Shown: positions 9,502 to 22,569, counted from the first letter of the stretch. The stretch: 64,000 nucleotides of DNA from Aegilops tauschii subsp. strangulata (GCF_002575655.3 NC_053037.3:566844880-566908879); one strand, 5' to 3'. The notes: generated by a model from the sequence alone, not told the origin. Numbers and translations: made by a program.

Positions 9502-11825
9502 CCTGCTGGCGGTCGCCACGGGGCGATGGGAATTCGGATTGTCTCCGGCGCGATCTACGCACCGGAGCCGAGCTTTATGGTCGATGTCGGCATCTTTTGT
9601 CGCCGGCTCGACTGGCCACCTTGGCTTAACCAAAGACTGTGCCCTACCTCTGATCATCATGTTCGAACGAGGGCCTTCGTCAACATCAACTACGATCTCT
9701 ATCATGATCATGGAAGAATCATCCATGGAGCTCAGGGGCTCAACGTCAACATTGCCCTCGGGCGGCCGTGCTGTTTTTTCCGAACAGCAAACTTGTATCC
9801 GCTGCCACCACCTCCTCGAACATCGCTTTGACGATTCCTTTGGTGGAATTGTGCGGAATTAAGTGTACAACAACCATGCCAAATTTCGCCGAGTTCCGAT
9901 GGAGGAATCTCTGGCAATCTACGATATACCGGAGCCCTGTCAAATCTGGACGGGAATCTGGACGAGTTTAGGGCGTGGTCTCCAGAGCCGAGCTCGGAGG
10001 TCCTTTGGAAGATCCAACCGTTCATCTACTGCGGAATTCCCATATCTAACACCCCACCAAATTTCAGCTCGATCCGACGGTCCAAACTCCGGGAACCTTC
10101 CGATGAGTCGACCAATTTTCGGATCTGTTTTCTGCGCGAATACGAATCCGGCCCGAGTTCATGTTTCTTCATGAACGGAATATTGAACAACCCTTTTGAA
10201 GGAATTTTTATCTAGGGTATTGTGCGTTGTTTTTAAACACATAGCCATAAAATTTTAAGCCTCCTCCGAGGTAATCTTCACCATCACGCTGGTGTCAAAC
10301 CAGTCCGACAATATGGCTCCATGGCTGCCGACCTGCGCTAGACATGTCGCTGCTTTGTTGAGCCGAGCTCAACTTCTTCGATCATCATCTCGGCAATCCG
10401 AAAAAGAGTTCGGCATAGGGAAGGATAAATCATCACCAACATCGTTGCCCCACGGATTACACGGAGCGGGCACACCGGCATCGCCGCATGGTCACTTCAT
10501 CAAGCTGGCATTGACCGCGTCACAAGTCACGACCTGCGTCAGCATGGCCGCACTGTTGCTTCTTCAAGCCGATGTCCATCACGCCGACCTGCTTCAACAC
10601 CTCGGCTGACATGGCAGCTGCAACATCTCCTCACCGATCTGCTCCGTCACCTCGGCTGGACCGAGGACTTGGCTACTTCTTCATTAACATACTCCGGTGA
10701 CTTCGGCATCACCAGCCGACCAGCTTCGTCACGTTAGCTGGACCGAGGGCTTTGTCTCGGCAAGCCAACCTTTGTCAGCATCGCCATGCCGTCGCTTTAT
10801 CGCCCATCAGGCAATGGGTGTGCGGATCGAGTCCCAATTTTGGGAGTCACCTTTCTTCGGATTGCTACAACAAATAAACCAGGTGCTATTTATCCTAGTA
10901 TTTTTTGATTCTTTGGGTTTATTTTTCCCAAGAAATTATTTTTCTGGTTTGTTCCATCATATGTACGCAGGTCTATCAAATTGTGACCGCATTAACGACG
11001 GTCACATGGTGGTTCGGTAATGGACTTCGACTACGTCACGTGGTCTCTTCGGCAAGCCGACGCCGTCGTCCCTATCGGCTTAAATCGGCTCGCGTGATCA
11101 CCTTGTTGGTCGTGTTGCCATACCGACGTTTTCGGTTGCCTCGGGGACTTCGGCATCGTTGAGAGAGCTCTACCTCATCGAGTGTTCGGCAGATAGGCCA
11201 TATGTCTTTTATTACTCACTTTGCATAAATGATTAATTATGCAACATTTTTTTAAAATTTATTATTATCTCGGGCTCGCACTATTTTCTGTGCACAGATA
11301 AAGGATCCGGATCGGGGAGCGCTGTCACCTCTGCGTACCGACATACCACGTCACCTCGGCTGGACCGATGGCTTCGTCATCACTTCATTAACCCACGCCG
11401 GGGACTTCGGTGTCACACTGCGGGCCTGCATTGGCAGTGCTATGTCATCACTTCGAAGTGTCGAGCTCTTTGCTCTGCCACCTCGGGACCGGCTTGGGGG
11501 CTGGGACCTTATCCCACCGTATGCTCGGGCCGTGCATCGACACCAAGCACATTAACCAGCTAAGTCGCTTTTATGCTCAGAATTTTTCAATTTTAAATTT
11601 TGTTCGGTTCGACTAAGCATTATACATTTTTTGGCAAAAATTTGTTTGTGAAAACTTCCTTGTCAAAACTTTGTTTGTGACACACAAATTCAAATACCCC
11701 GTTTGCTTGGGGGCTTCCTTTATGAAGCATTTCCTCTTGCATATGATTATACTTGTATGGCTTCGTTCCTTGTTCGTGTATTACACCACAATATGCACCA
11801 TGTTGACTTAAGTGTTCCGCAAGCT

Positions 11826-11955
11826 GGGTTGCCTTGCTCCTGTGTTTACCCCTACGTTCCCGATTGTTCGGCTAGGGAGTAAAGGGAGCACCTCCGTGAT
11901 TGTTACTACCGGGTCATCCGAGTTAGTACCTCAGACTGGGTGAAGCCGAAAGCTA
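11826..11955 (+). repeat. Conserved non-coding block, diverged copy a, in E4
   Basis: A stretch from GCTGGGTTGCC through TACGTTCCCGATTG, TCGGCTAGG and AAAGGGAGCACC to CCTCAGACTGGG and GCCGAAAGC. Nearly identical to 13367-13497 and clearly related to 12800-12990 and to blocks in E1, E2 and E3. Confidence 0.75.
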
Positions 11956-12799
11956 GCGTTCTCATTGTTTTCAATCATGGTCGGCACACAACAGAACTCA
12001 TGAATACAAAAAATCTATTGCACAAGTCTCATAGTAACAATGAGCAACCGAAGAAAGGTATCGGTGGAGGTACTATTTTCTTTGAAGATGCTTCTTACAC
12101 TTCGTCAGTAATATAGCATAAGTTCCTTGAGCGCGCTTTGTCTGTTACAGCCTTATGGCCTGATTGCCTGGTTATCGGAAACATCGTCGATATTCTCGAC
12201 AGGTGGAGTACATAACACTTTCCGGCCCTTGACCGAAGAGGGAGAAGCCGACGGTCGGTTAAGACGCGTTTAAGGTTTGGGTGAACATAGATATGATATA
12301 AGTACTTCGGTACATACAATCATTATACATAAAATTCTTTTACCCAAGTCACTTGAGGGCTCTCAAAATTTATATGAGTTGTTTTATAGTAAATGTGTTT
12401 TCTTCTTGATCGTTGCAAAGTCTTTTTCTACCGCTCCTTTTTCGACTCGAGTGTATGGTCAATAACCGAGGAGCCTAATTTCATTCTCAAAGTCGCTAGA
12501 GTTTAGTTTGCTAAACTGGCCCAACGAGAAGTACTCCGCCTTCGGGATGGGAGGTTGAAGCATAGGCCGACCCGCTTGAAGTCTTGTGATAGGATGTGTC
12601 GACGAAGCACCTTTTTTTTCTCTCTAAGACCAATTTTCGATTTGGCACCGAACACTTGATCTAGTTCGGAAGTCCAGTTTTTACTGAAGTTTTTGGTTCT
12701 CCAAGCCTATGGCACATTTAAACTATTTGTGTGTTTCCAGCATAAGTCTCATATTGCAACGCCGGATACCTTTAGAGATTCGGCAAAAACATTCTCGGA

Positions 12800-12990
12800 T
12801 ATTGCTATATATGCATCGGTTTCGAATTGTGTCTTCGGTCAATAGTTGGGTTGCCCGGCCCCTGTTCTTGCCTCCTATGTTCCGCTTTCTTCGGCTAGGT
12901 GTGCAAAGGGAGAACCACTGCGATTGTGCTTCCAGCTCGCATGGTTAAGCACCTCAGTGGAGAAAGCCGAAAATTGACTGTCACAATAAG
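12800..12990 (+). repeat. Conserved non-coding block, full copy b, in E4
   Basis: Contains the full string of landmarks in order: TATGCATCGG, GGTCAATAGTTGGGTTGCC, a TTCCGCT...TCGGCTAGG core, GGGAGAACCACTGCGATTGTG, CACCTCAGT, AGAAAGCCGAAAA and GACTGTCA. The same landmarks occur in E3 (42500-42680) and, on the other strand, in E1 (48290-48480) and E2 (22570-22760). Confidence 0.8.
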
Positions 12991-13362
12991 TGAAAAAGGT
13001 CAGTGATCCGATGACTATGTTAAATGACGGGCCATTCATAACATTGGCCGAAGTGTTTATGGCTTGACCTCGATTGTTGCCGAACACTAACTGGGGGCTC
13101 GTAGCTAGCTTCCCCAATTTAAAGCTCCTATGACTAAGTGAAAGTTATAAAGCCCGCATATCTGATTGCCTCGTTTCCGCTAACACAACCGCCTTCGGGC
13201 ACCGAGACGTCGGCTAAGGGTTGTTTTGTTATTGCGAAAACACCCTGTGTAGCACCTACAATGGGGCGGAAGCCGACGATGGGCCACTTTCAACTGATAA
13301 ACGGTCGCAACGGAGTCAAAATAAACATATCATCGGCGTTTGTATATAAGATTTTCGCCAAG

Positions 13363-13500
13363 CTGGGTTGCCTGGCTCCTATGCTTACCCCTACGTTCCC
13401 GATTGTTCGGCTAGGCGGTAAAGGGAGCACCTCTGTGATTGTTACTACAGGGTCATCCGAGTTAGTACCTCAGGCTGGGTGGAGCCGAAAGCTAGCAATC
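13363..13500 (+). repeat. Conserved non-coding block, diverged copy c, in E4
   Basis: A second copy of the 11826-11955 variant, differing at a handful of positions. The two probably arose by duplication inside E4. Confidence 0.75.
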
Positions 13501-14769
13501 TTAAAGGATCACATTGGTCGGCAACGGCGGAAGTAAAATTTTTGGTTCATTAATACCATAGAGTTCGGGAACTTTCGCCGAACTAAATCCTCAATATTTT
13601 CCTCCCACATTGATCGGAGGTGAGTTTTCATGATCATGATAAGCATGACGACCCAAAGAAAGGAACCGATAGCGGGACTATTTTCTTTGGAAGATGTTTC
13701 TTACGTTAAAATGTAATATAACATATCTCTCCGTGTACCTTTGTTTATAAAACCGTATGACCGGATTGCCTTGTTTGCCATAAAACTTTGCCCTTATAAC
13801 GGCTTTATAAAGTAGGACAAACACTCCCCAGCTACTGGGCGAGGAGGTTGAAGCCGATGGTCGGTCAACAAAGTTTTGTACAATGCGGATTTGAGCATTA
13901 ATGATGAAAAGTACTTGGATACATAGAATCATTACACATAAAAATTGCGATTAAAATCCATTTACTGCAATCCATCTTTTAAACCCCTTGGGGCCTACCT
14001 TGGTGAGCTCGGATTTCGACCAGCGCTAAACTCTTTTAAGAGATCTTTATTCTCTTTCTGAGAAGTTTGTGTTAAACACAACAAAATTTTCTGTCAAACG
14101 GATATCGATCCTTAATTCGGCCACCCATGCCCACATTAAGGCTCGGGGGCTACTGGGCTTTGCGCTCATTATATACAAATATTAAAGGGGCACATCGATC
14201 CCCTAATCTGGTGTTGCCACCCGACCAGTGTCTCGGGGGCTACTGCATTGCCTATTCAATGCAGAAAATTCAAAGTGCTCAGTGTTTGGCATAACCGAAC
14301 TATGGACAAGCGCGTCTTCGGACGACAATAAGTACCATATGGGACTTATCCAGCATCAAGCTGATATATCACGACGACTTACCCTCTCTCAGGGGCCCGT
14401 CCGCCGATCACTATTACCTATAATATATTACACTACGTTTCTATTCCTATGTATGCTGCCGAGCTAGGAGTTGATCCTCAGGCCGATTTCACGACCTACG
14501 TCTCAGGGCTACCAGGATCAGCAGTTTTATGTTTTCCTTCAGGTGCATCTCGGAATTTAGGCTGATAGACACCTTGAGGGCTACTGGCAATACATCTCGT
14601 CAGCAAATAAATTTATACGCATCGGAAATAAAATCCGCAAACAATCAGCCCATGACCGAGGTGCTGAGCCACCTCGGAAGCAGTTCGGCATATAGCTCGG
14701 ATGCAAGTGGCTGGCTCCTTAGAAGGCATTTCCGGCATTAAGCTCGGCTAACACTTTTTTGAACCAAGG

Positions 14770-15003
14770 TGATCTATGACACCTCGGACATAGTCCGGCG
14801 TTGGAGCTTGGATACAGTCCGGCGCTGGAGCTCGGATGTAGTTCGGCGTTGGAGCTCGACTATAACAATACTCTTCGGATACAATCCGGCGTTGAAGCTC
14901 GGATACATTCCGGCGTTGGAACTCGGAAGCGGTCCAGCGTTGGTGCCCAGCTGCAAAAGATACCTCGAATGCAGTCCGGCGTTGGAGCTCGGATGCAAGA
15001 GGA
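14770..15003 (+). repeat. Tandem repeat with a TCCGGCGTTGGAGCTCGGA unit in E4
   Basis: About eight imperfect units of roughly 25-27 bases (AGTCCGGCGTTGGAGCTCGGATAC consensus, with short insertions around 14860 and 14960) lie just upstream of the polypurine tract. No protein function is inferred from the open frames that cross it. Confidence 0.8.
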
Positions 15004-15210
15004 CACTGCCGCCCGGGAACAACTTCAAACCCATGGGGTGGCGTAAAAATAACAGGGCACTGATAAACACCGGAAACTTAAAGGGACTCCTCGGATACCT
15101 GACGTGTAAACTCTTCGAATGCACTTCGGCGATCCTCAAGATCGAAGATGAAGAACAGTTCGGAAGAATCGAGGAGCGTCCCCAACTTGAAGATCGGTTC
15201 AGGGGGCTAC

Positions 15211-15631
15211 CGACGGTGTCCTGGACTAGGGGGTACTCACCACGTCGTCTCCCGACCAGCTGGATCGGGCCGAGGACCCCCATGGCGGTTCACTATTGGG
15301 CCAGTTCGGACAGCCCATGCCGCATACAAGGAGGATTCTACAAGACTTGGCGCCCAAGACAAGGACTCTCCTAAAACCCTAGGCCTCCGGTGTCTTATAT
15401 AAACCGAGGCCAGGCTGGTCAATAGACAATCTCATATTCATTACTACAATCTCGTGGTAGATACATATACTCTGTACTACACCCATATGAATACAATCAA
15501 AAGCAGCATGTAGGGTATTATCTAATCAAGAGAGCCCGAAGCTAGGTAAAACCCCGTGTCCATGTTACCATCGCTCCCAGACGCCTAGCTTAGGACCCCT
15601 ACTATGAGATACACAGGATATTGAACCGACA
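15211..15631 (+). repeat. E4 right (3') LTR
   Basis: Starts CGACGGTGTCC (T to C change in the terminal base) and ends GAACCGACA. Collinear with the left LTR with no length difference. Confidence 0.9.
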
Positions 15632-17475
15632 CTAAGGTTTATCAATCCGTGGGAGTCTCTTGTGTCCCCAACACACCGAATATAATGGTAAATTGTATAG
15701 GTGCACTAGTTCGGCGAAGAGATGGTGATACAAATGCAATATGGATGGTAGATATAGGTTTTTGTAATATGAAAAATATAAAAACAGCAAGGTAACTAAT
15801 GATAAAAGTGAGTGTAAACGGTATTGCAATGCTAGGAAACAAGGCCTAAGGTTCATACTTTCACTAGTGCAAGTTCTCTCAACAATAATAACATAATTGG
15901 ATCATATAACTATCCCTCAACATGCAACAAAGAGTCACTCCAAAGTCACTAATAGCGGAGAACAAATGAAGAGATTATTGTAGGGTAAGAAACCACCTCA
16001 AAGTTATTCTTTCGGATTGATCTATTCAAGAGTTCATATTAGAATAACACCTTAAGACACATATCAACCAAAACCCTAATGTCACCTAGATACTCCAATG
16101 TCACCTCAAGTATCCGTGGGTATGATTATACGATTTGCATCACACAATCTCAGATTCATCTATTCAATCAACACAAAGTACTTCAAAGAGTGCCCCAATG
16201 TTTCTACCGGAGAGTAAACACGAAAACGTGTGCCAACCCCTATGCTTCACAAGGTCACTGAACCCGCAAGTTGATCACCGAAACATACATCAAGTAGATC
16301 ACGTGAATATCCCATTGTCACCACAGATAAGCACATGCAAGACATACATCAAGTGTTCTCAAATCCTTAAAGACTCAATCCGATAAGATAACTTCAAAGG
16401 GAAAAATCAATCAATTACAAGAGAGTAGAGGGGGAGAAACATCATAAGATCCAAATGTAATAGCAAAGCTTGCGATACATTAAGATCGTGCCGAATCAAG
16501 AACACGAGAGAGAGAGAGAGATCAAACACATAGCTACTGGTACATACCCTCAGCCCCGAGGGTGAACTACTCCCTCCTCGTCATGGAGATCGCCGGGATG
16601 ATGAAGATGGACACTGGTGAGGGATCCCCCCTCTCCGGCAGGGTGCCGGAACAGGGTCCCGATTGGTTTTTGGTGGCTACAGAGGCTTGCGGCGGCGGAA
16701 CTCCCGATCTATTATGCTCTCCGATGTTTTTAGTGTATATGGATATATATAGGCAAAAGAAGTCGGTAAGGGGAGCCACGAGGGGCCCACGAGGGTGGGG
16801 GCGCGCCAAGGGGGGGCAGGCGCGCCTCTCTGCCTCGTGGCCACCTCGAAGCTTCCTTGACTTCCACTCCAAGTCTCCTGGATCACGTTCGTTCCAAAAA
16901 TCACGCTCCCGAAGGTTTCATTCCATTTGGACTCCGTTTGATATTCCTTTTCTGCGAAACACCGAAACAAGGGAAAAACAGAAAGTGGCACTGGGCTCTG
17001 GGTTAATAGGTTAGTCCCAAAAATAATATAAAAATGCATAGTAAAGCCCATTAAACATCCAAGATGGATAATATAATAGCATGAATACTTCATAAATTAT
17101 AGATACGTTGGGCACGTATCTGGACGCAATATGTCACAGATTGGAGGAGATGGATGGGCCCGTTTCCTTGCCCGCATGCGTCTTACTGGTGGTGAGTTGA
17201 TCAGCTTCTCCTTCAGAGCAGAAAGACCCAAGCTGGCTGTCATTTATCTCAACCTGGTGGAAGATGATGAAGATGACGAAGATGATGAAGATAATGAGGA
17301 CCCACTCGATGAAGATGATGAGAACCCACTTCATGAAGCCATCGTAGCTCAAAGAATGAGGCTCAGCGAGGAGGAGGTGTGCAACCTATGGGACATAATT
17401 CCGCCACGTGATGACTTGGTCGGGGTGCCATTCGTGACCCGCCTGACAAGTACCATGGTCGATCGGCATGAAATG

Positions 17476-17861
17476 GTATGTTATACGTACTGACTGTAGT
17501 AATTTGATGATATATATATATATATATGCTTTATTGTTATACTTACAAATGCAAATTATCCGATGATATGCTTAGTGAATCCGATGATATGCTTAGTGTA
17601 GAGTCCAATGATATGCTTTGTGGAATCTAGTCGATGATATGCTTTAGTGTAGAGTCTGATCACATGCTTATTAGTGTAGAATCCAAGGAACTATTAATAG
17701 TGTAGATAATCCAGATATACTTATTAGTAGAATTCATGATTAGTTAGTACAAATGCGTAGTACTGTGTCTTTTGATAGTCTAGAAATCTAGACTTAATAG
17801 AAATATATTTGCAAGAGTATGTGCGAGGCTATTTATTAATTGATATGTTTTTCTTATTCAG
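17476..17861 (+). other. Intron 2 of the B3-like gene, with an AT run and short tandem repeat
   Basis: GT donor at 17476 (ATG|GTATGT) and AG acceptor at 17861 (TTATTCAG|AAATTG). It contains an (AT)n run at 17511-17526 and about five imperfect GATGATATGCTTAGTG units at 17560-17685. Confidence 0.65.
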
Positions 17862-18080
17862 AAATTGCCAAAGAACTTATCTGTGAGTTGTGGTATCGAG
17901 CCTGATGAAGAAGGCTCAGCTGGACTACGCCTTACCGCAAGGGGCTTCGTCACCACCTGTACTTACCACATGGACACAGACGGTCGCACACACTTAAACT
18001 CGGTTGGGTGGAAGAGATTCCTCGTTGGCAAGAATCTTCGTGTTGGACAGGCCATCCTAATTACTATCAGGAACACCCAC

Positions 18081-18548
18081 TGTCAGCGTTAAAACCGGCG
18101 GATCTCGCGTAGGGGGTCCCGAACTGTGCGTCTAAGGCGGATGGTAACAGGAGACGGGGGCAATGTTTACCCAGGTTCGGGCCCTCTTGATGGAGGTAAT
18201 ACCCTACTTCCTGCTTGATTGATCTTGATGATATGAGTATTACAAGAGTTGATCTACCACGAGATCGTAGAGGCTAAACCCTAGAAGCTAGCCTATGATT
18301 ATGATTGTTGTTGTCCTACGGACTAAACCCTCCGGTTTATATAGACACTGGAGGGGGCTAGGGTTACACAGATTCGGTTACAAGGGAGGAGATCTACATA
18401 TCCGAATTGCCAAGCTTGCCTTCCACGCAAAGGAGAGTCCCACCCGGACACGGGACGAAGTCTTCAATCTTGTATCTTCATAGCCCAACAGTCCGGCCGA
18501 AGTATATAGTCCGGCTGTCCGAGGACCCCCTAATCCAGGACTCCCTCA
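18081..18548 (-). repeat. E2 3' LTR
   Basis: On the plus strand it runs TGTCAGCGTTAAAACC...GGACTCCCTCA. The TATA-like TATATAAACC (minus strand) lies at about 18335-18344. Partner of 26663-27133. Confidence 0.9.
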
Positions 18549-19083
18549 GTAGCCCCTGAGCCAGGCTTCAATGGACGAGTCCGGTGCGCAGATTGTCTTC
18601 GGCATTGCAATGCGGGTTCCTCCTCCAAATACTCCATAGAAGATTTTGAACACAAGGATCGTGTCCGGCTCTGCAAAACAAATTCCACATACCACCGTAG
18701 AGAGTAGAATATTCCACAAACCTAATCTACTGATAACTTTTATAGCGTGACATCACGCCACGACCCGGTCATTATTCGAACCGTTTTTCTCAACCAGCTA
18801 CTGCACATATTGCGAGGCGGTTTTCTTGGCACGTCTTGTCGAAGCAGAGATCGTGTCATCTTATCACGGGATTCTCATCAATACGGGTGTGGGTAACCCA
18901 ACCGCACTTGGGGAATAAGCGAGTTTACCAGGCAAGTGGGGAGGTGCACAGTTTGTACCGCCCTTATAAACGGACAAGGACTCCTCTTTTTCACCCACAG
19001 CTTCTTCTTCCCTGCCCATCCATTCTCGCGCACTCGAGCTCCAGCGCCCAAGTTCGCATTTTCTCCGCAAAACCACTCCAAAC

Positions 19084-22000
19084 ATGTCCGGAGCGGGAGG
19101 CAAGTGGATGGTCTCCTCCATAACGGAGGGGGACATTACGAAGCTCCGGGAAGCCGGATAGCTAGCCACGGACATCACGTAGTGGCTCCCAGACGCGGGG
19201 CAGATCGTCCCTACTCCAGAACCCCATGGGAGGGTTGTATTCCTTACCCACTTCATCCGCGGGCTGGGATTTCCCCTTCACCCGTTTGTCCGCGGGCTCA
19301 TGTTTTACTATGGGCCGGACTTCCATGATCTGGCCCCCAATTTCATCCTCAACATCTTGGTGTTTATCGTCGTGTGCGAGGCCTTCCTTCGCATCCAGCC
19401 CCACTTCGGCCTTTGGCTGAAGACCTTCAACGTGAAACCAAAGGTGGTGGTCGGTCAGCAGGCAGAGTGTGGAGGCGCCATGGTGGGCAAGATGCCCAAC
19501 GTCACCTGGCTCGAAGGCTCCTATGTGGAGACTTTGAAGGGGTGGCAATTGGGGTGGTTCTACATCACCAGCCGCGCGACACCAACTAGGTGGCGGCCCC
19601 CGAATTTTGATCCGGCATCCCCATGCGGCTCACCTCCTGGAAAGAGAAGGGCATGTCCTGGGGTTCATCGGTGGAGCTCACCGGACGACCAAAATGTGTC
19701 AAGAATATGATAAGCAAGAAAATGAAGCTTGTCAACATGGTCCAAGTCATGCTCTTTCGCTGAATCCTCCCGTGTCAAAGACGGGCATTCAATATGTGGG
19801 AGTTTGACCCAGCCGAGCACCAAACGCTACGAGAGCTTTTCGGCACGACGCACAAAGACGTCTGGAAGGTGTTGTTCAAGGGCGCCGAGGTAGCTCCTCC
19901 CTTTACTGAGGATCGCGGACTCAGCGCAAAGCGCCCTGCCAACCCGGTAAGTGTTTTATATCTCACAAAATGTTCCTTTTGCTCAGCATAACCGTGTGAG
20001 GGGTCTGAGCCTCCATGCCATTTTAACAGGACTGGGTAGCGACAGCGGAGCAGATCGATTGTAGATCTAGCCGATGCTCTCTTAACAGAGATGCTGGTTC
20101 CAGCGCCTTATGAGGCGCCGGAGAAGAAGGCCAAGAAGAAGGCCGCGGGGACACAGAAAGGTCTCCGGCGCAAGGTTGTGTCGGACTCATCGTCCGACGA
20201 CACCGAAGCACCCTCCTCCCATGAAAACGAGGAGGAGGAAGAGGAAAATTCTCCCCCCCAGCCGGGGAAGACAAGAAAAGGAAGGCCGCCCCATCTGGGG
20301 AGGCCGACGGGTCCAAGAAGGGAAGGACCCTCCTTCCGGACTGCTCCACAGCAGCCGCTTTCAGCGACGAGGAGTGGCTACCCAGGGACAAGCCCCTGGC
20401 GAAGTCGTAAGTATCCGGACACCATAATAGTTCTGGTATATTTCGTCTTATTGCCTCTTATCATGCCGAACATGATCATGCAGTCCATCCAAAGCCCATA
20501 TCGACGTATCCTCTTCGGATGAGTCTTTGGGCCAGTCGGAGATGAACAACGATTCACTCCGGACCGCCTCCTCCCCTCGCCCTACAGACGACGTCACGGT
20601 GTTGTCTCAAAGGGCACCGAACCAAGGGGAGGTAGTTCTGGAGGCGCCCCAAGGCGACGTTCTAGACGCTGGGCGCAGGAGGGGCAAGACTCCCATGGGC
20701 ACTAATGCCGGGGGCAGCAAGTCTAGCCCCCAGCTGAATACTGCGCCGGAACCTCCAGTGGTTCTGGATTCAGTCGGGCGACCCCTCGCAAGGGGGGCAA
20801 GCCGTCTGTGCTGACAGCCTCTGTCCATCCAGAGGCATCGGACAATTTGCTGGAAGCGCTTCGCAGCGCTTCCATTGACGAAGAGCACCGCACTATCATG
20901 AGTGCGGTGGTCAAGAAGGTTCAGTCCGCCAAAAGCGGACTGACTGAAGCCTGTGCCAGCCTCCTAACAGGCTTTGAGATAAGTAATCAAATTATAAGAA
21001 AATGTCAGAGCATAGACAGTAGCCCCTGATGCTCTGTTTGGCGTTCGCAAGGAAAAGCCGAACAGCGGATCAAATAATAATCACAGGAGTCTAATCAGAA
21101 TATGTCTATCTGAATAAGCAGGCTTCGCTACTGGCTGCTGCCGCTCGTACTGCGGAGGTCTCCGCACTGAAGTGGGACCTTGAGCGTTCCAAGGAAGAGC
21201 TCGGCCTTACCAAGAGGCAGCTCGAAGAGAACAAAGGTAAGTGATACCCCGTCTGTATATTGATAAAGAAAAAAGAAGGTGGTTGTCAAATCATATGATC
21301 GTCATGAATTTTGCTAGGAGTCACGACCGAAGTGGCGGCCCTGAAGAAGGCGCTGTCCGAGGCCGAAGACAAAGCGGCCAAGGAGCGAGCCGAGCGTGAG
21401 AAGCAAGAGGCCCGGGTCGGCGAGGTTCAGCAAGAGCTCCAGGATTTCGTCAAGAAATACGAGTCCTTGGAGCGTGACTCTAAGACGCAAGGGCCCGAGC
21501 TTGCGAAGGCCCTCGAGAACGCACAAAATGCCAAGGCCGAAGCCCAAAAGGCCCTCCAGGAGATTCAGGAGGTCAAGAAGATAGCGGCGGGTAAGGCATT
21601 CATTATGCAAAGCAAGCATGTAAAGGAAACTTTCCTTTTACTTAACCGAGTTCGGAGCTCTCCAGGAGCATTCGCAGATCTACGCAGCAGTGTGTCGGAT
21701 GCCGCGGAGTTCTACCGGGCCGAGGAAGGGAGCTCGACGGAGAAGTTGTTCTGGTCTCAGTATACTGGGACCAAACACCCGATGCCCTTGAGCGACCAGT
21801 TGAAGCATCTAGTCGAGCTTCACAAGGCGGCCGAACAGGCCATTAGGGGTCTCATAGTTCGGATGTGGCCTGGCGAGCCCCTGCCTGGCAGCTACTTCGG
21901 TCTTGTAAGGCGGCTTGTGAATGCCTGTCCACGGTTTGAAGTCATAAAGCGGCCCATCTGCATTGATGGTGCGCGCAGGGCTTTGCCCGGGTGAAAGTGC

Positions 22001-22149
22001 ACTGGGCAAAGATGGACGCCGAGAAGCTGGTGAAAGAGGGGCCGCCGGAGGGCAAGGAGCATCGCCACCCCGAAAAGTATTATGACAGTGTCCTGAAGGG
22101 TGCTTTCCTTGTGGCAGAGGAATGTGCTAGGGATGTAATATTTGAATGA
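19084..22149 (+). pseudogene. Antisense spliced gene of E2 ('putative gypsy-type transposon', Transposase_28-like)
   Basis: Likely exons: 19084-19946, 20030-20406, 20484-20978, 21122-21236, 21318-21590, 21651-22149, most with GT...AG borders (exon 3 donor changed to AT). The N-terminus has the family core (HFIRGLGFPLHPFVRGLMFY, then VCEAFLRIQPHFGLWLKTF). The middle is acidic and lysine-rich (SSDDTEAPSSHENEEEEEE). The C-terminal half is a long Glu/Lys/Ala coiled coil, then a conserved PGSYFGLVRRL segment. The function of such proteins is unknown. Two early in-frame stops (19159 and 19180 region) and frame changes in exons 1 and 6 make this copy non-coding. It points tail-to-tail at gag-pro. 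Relatives lie in E1 and E3. Confidence 0.7.
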
Positions 22150-22569
22150 ATGTACTCATGTGATCCTGTAATATGAAACGAGTTCATGTGCACTATGTAA
22201 CGCTTGTTAATTTAAAATATTACCTTCTGTGCGGCCGTTTATAAAATCTGAGAGTTGGACAGTTGTCGGCTTCTGCCGCCATGTAACTAGTACTAAGGTG
22301 TTCGGGATAAACCTGATCACTCTTTATCCCAGTTTTGGGTCCTTCGAAGGAGGTGTTCAGCACAACGAACCAGGCAATCCGACTATAAAGCTTTATCAGT
22401 CTCACTTAGCCATTGAAGTCTACAATTTTAAATTTTGGCGAAGCCCCTAGTATTCGGAAGGCCGAACTTGGGGCGCTATGTACGCCTAAATCGGACAAGG
22501 CCGACTCCTCGCCCGAAGCGGAAAAAATCTTTAAGGATTTGAGACCTCTCATATTGCGACCAGCTGTCG

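Larger units (their letters stand above)
9062..15631 (+). mobile_element. E4: coding-poor LTR retrotransposon (LARD-like, 6.57 kb), TSD CTAAG
   Basis: Two 421-bp LTRs (9062-9482 and 15211-15631) with perfect TSD CTAAG (9057-9061, 15632-15636). After the left LTR comes TTGGTGCTTTCATTGAGAG (primer-binding position); before the right LTR comes the polypurine-like TTCAGGGGGCTAC. By eye the LTRs differ at about 14 of 421 positions, so it is moderately young. The 5.7-kb interior has no gag or pol; its open frames are short and unrelated to known domains. It holds diverged copies of the non-coding block found in E1-E3 and a tandem repeat at 14770-15003. It must move with proteins supplied in trans. 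It is inserted in the solo LTR. Confidence 0.9.
8961..17121 (-). mobile_element. Solo LTR of an Athila-type (Sabrina/WHAM-like) Gypsy element, TSD GGACG
   Basis: Plus-strand start TGATGTGTACTACACAACC at 8961 and end ...GGGCACGTATCT at 17121 (terminal A mutated to T). Perfect TSD GGACG at 8956-8960 and 17122-17126. Without E4 and its TSD it is about 1.59 kb, a full LTR, and there is no internal region, so two LTRs probably recombined. The same LTR family appears at 63003-64000. A ~70-bp gap relative to that copy occurs at about 15652. Sense orientation is minus. A TATA-like TATATATCC lies near 16740-16750 on the minus strand. It sits in exon 2 of the B3-like gene. Confidence 0.9.

Noticed and set aside
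16562..17093. Open frames of 101-150 codons
   Set aside because: They lie in the Athila-type solo LTR and include its U3/R region; no protein domain.
19084..22149. Interpretation of the spliced antisense genes as host genes hit by retrotransposons
   Set aside because: The same gene occurs at the same relative place in E1, E2 and E3, inside perfect LTR/TSD boundaries, so it belongs to the element.
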